From Pseudomonadales bacterium (GTDB lineage: Bacteria > Pseudomonadota > Gammaproteobacteria > Pseudomonadales > Ketobacteraceae), in the NCBI GenBank assembly GCA_002701845.1, contig NZXG01000032.1, positions 1-39,087 on the forward strand: a stretch of DNA of 39,087 bases, written 5' to 3'. Below the pieces are notes generated by a model. It had not been told where the DNA came from, made no database searches, and worked only from the letters and a program-made list of their open reading frames with translations. Numbering within the stretch: the first letter of the stretch is position 1; each line of letters starts with the position of its first letter. Below are positions 38,496 through 39,087 of this stretch, one piece after another. Both the position numbers and the translations under genes were made by a program.

Positions 38496-39087
38496 ATGAT
38501 TCGGAATGTACCGGAAAAGTGGGATCTCGAAGCGGACCTTGTTTCTGTGGGGTCCGGCGGCGGTGGATTGAGTGCAGCCATCACCGCTGTGGATCATGGG
38601 ATCAGCGCCCTCATACTGGAACGCAGTGATCAGGTGGGCGGTGTCACAGCCTATTCCATGGGAGAGGTGTGGATTCCAGGAAATCATCTGGCGCAGCAGC
38701 TTGGGATTGAGGATTCGGAAGAGAGTGGTTATCGATACGTACAGCAATTATCCATGGGCTATGGTGAGGATGTCTCTATTCTGAATCAGGCCATACACGG
38801 CCCGGTGGCGTTGAAGTATTTTGAAGATAGTATCGATCTAAAGATGACGGTGATCAGGAACCTGCCGGATTACTACTATCCCTATAACGATGATGGGCTG
38901 GCCGAGGGTCGTTATCTGGAAGCAGAGCCGTTTCCCGCCGCCACCCTTGGTGAATGGCAAAGTAAAACCCGCGTGTCACCCCACGTTCCCTACAGCCTAA
39001 CCCATGAGGATATATTCAGCGGCGGTGGTATGGCCAATATGGCCGGTTGGGATTACAACGTGATGGCCGAGCGGCTGACCAAAGACC
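38496..39087 (+). CDS. FAD-binding flavoprotein, fumarate reductase/3-ketosteroid dehydrogenase class (partial)
   Basis: Only the first 197 residues are in the window; the frame is open to the right edge. A GGAG site precedes the ATG. The N-terminal dinucleotide fold has GSGGGGLSAAIT (19-30) and the LERSDQVGG segment, as in flavoproteins of the succinate dehydrogenase/fumarate reductase and 3-ketosteroid-delta1-dehydrogenase superfamily. The following GVTAYSMGEVWIPGN resembles the GG.T..S.G..W.P.N motif of ketosteroid dehydrogenase-like members, so an enone-forming oxidation is more likely than fumarate reduction. The substrate is unknown. It probably forms an operon with the TauD-type gene. 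Confidence 0.88.
   Translation, partial: MIRNVPEKWDLEADLVSVGSGGGGLSAAITAVDHGISALILERSDQVGGVTAYSMGEVWIPGNHLAQQLGIEDSEESGYRYVQQLSMGYGEDVSILNQAIHGPVALKYFEDSIDLKMTVIRNLPDYYYPYNDDGLAEGRYLEAEPFPAATLGEWQSKTRVSPHVPYSLTHEDIFSGGGMANMAGWDYNVMAERLTKD

Overview
This is a bacterial accessory region, most likely from a gammaproteobacterium. The cop, czc, cad and mer determinants, Tn3-type transposase, Tat-exported CopA and gene styles all fit a marine or environmental member of that class. No rRNA, tRNA or housekeeping gene was recognised, so the taxonomy is an inference.

Region 1 (1-17.2 kb) is a stack of metal-resistance modules. A copper block holds a His/Met-rich periplasmic protein (cut by the window edge), copB, copA and a glutaredoxin-MauE fusion on the minus strand, divergent from copRS; a 19-bp perfect inverted repeat with a cop-box-like core lies between them. 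A sterol-desaturase-family hydroxylase follows. Next, on the minus strand, is a czc-type operon: a small CzcI-like Cys/His protein, an unknown periplasmic protein, czcC, czcB, czcA and a czcD-like CDF gene. The CDF gene is broken and runs into the remnant of an AraC-family regulator. A cadR-type MerR gene diverges from a second CDF-like transporter across a textbook 19-bp-spaced MerR promoter. A mer-like block follows (AAA ATPase, merR, merT, merP, GDCCVxC protein) with its own MerR operator but no mercuric reductase.

Region 2 (17.2-23.6 kb) is mobile or selfish DNA: the AAA_14/DUF4143 ATPase, a full-length Tn3-family transposase without a resolvase, a catalytic-domain-only tyrosine recombinase, and an orphan MbcA/ParS-type antitoxin without a RES toxin. 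This separates the metal island from the next region.

Region 3 (23.6-36.6 kb) is a compact biosynthetic cluster. One 2873-residue protein has the order fatty acyl-AMP ligase, PCP, C, A, PCP, dual-type C/E, A, PCP, and ends without a thioesterase or reductase. Downstream on the same strand are a carboxyltransferase-fold protein with no biotin partner, a FabH-like ketosynthase III and a short-chain dehydrogenase. A second, divergent KAS III-like gene converges on the dehydrogenase with overlapping stop codons. My reading is an N-acyl dipeptide made on the NRPS and released or extended by ketosynthase chemistry. The gene content supports a cluster; the chemistry is inference.

Region 4 (36.6-39.1 kb) holds a TetR regulator divergent from the NRPS, then a TauD-family Fe(II)/2-oxoglutarate dioxygenase and the start of a flavoprotein of the fumarate reductase/3-ketosteroid dehydrogenase class. 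An inverted repeat overlaps the promoter of the dioxygenase. This looks like a separate small catabolic operon, although a tailoring role cannot be excluded.
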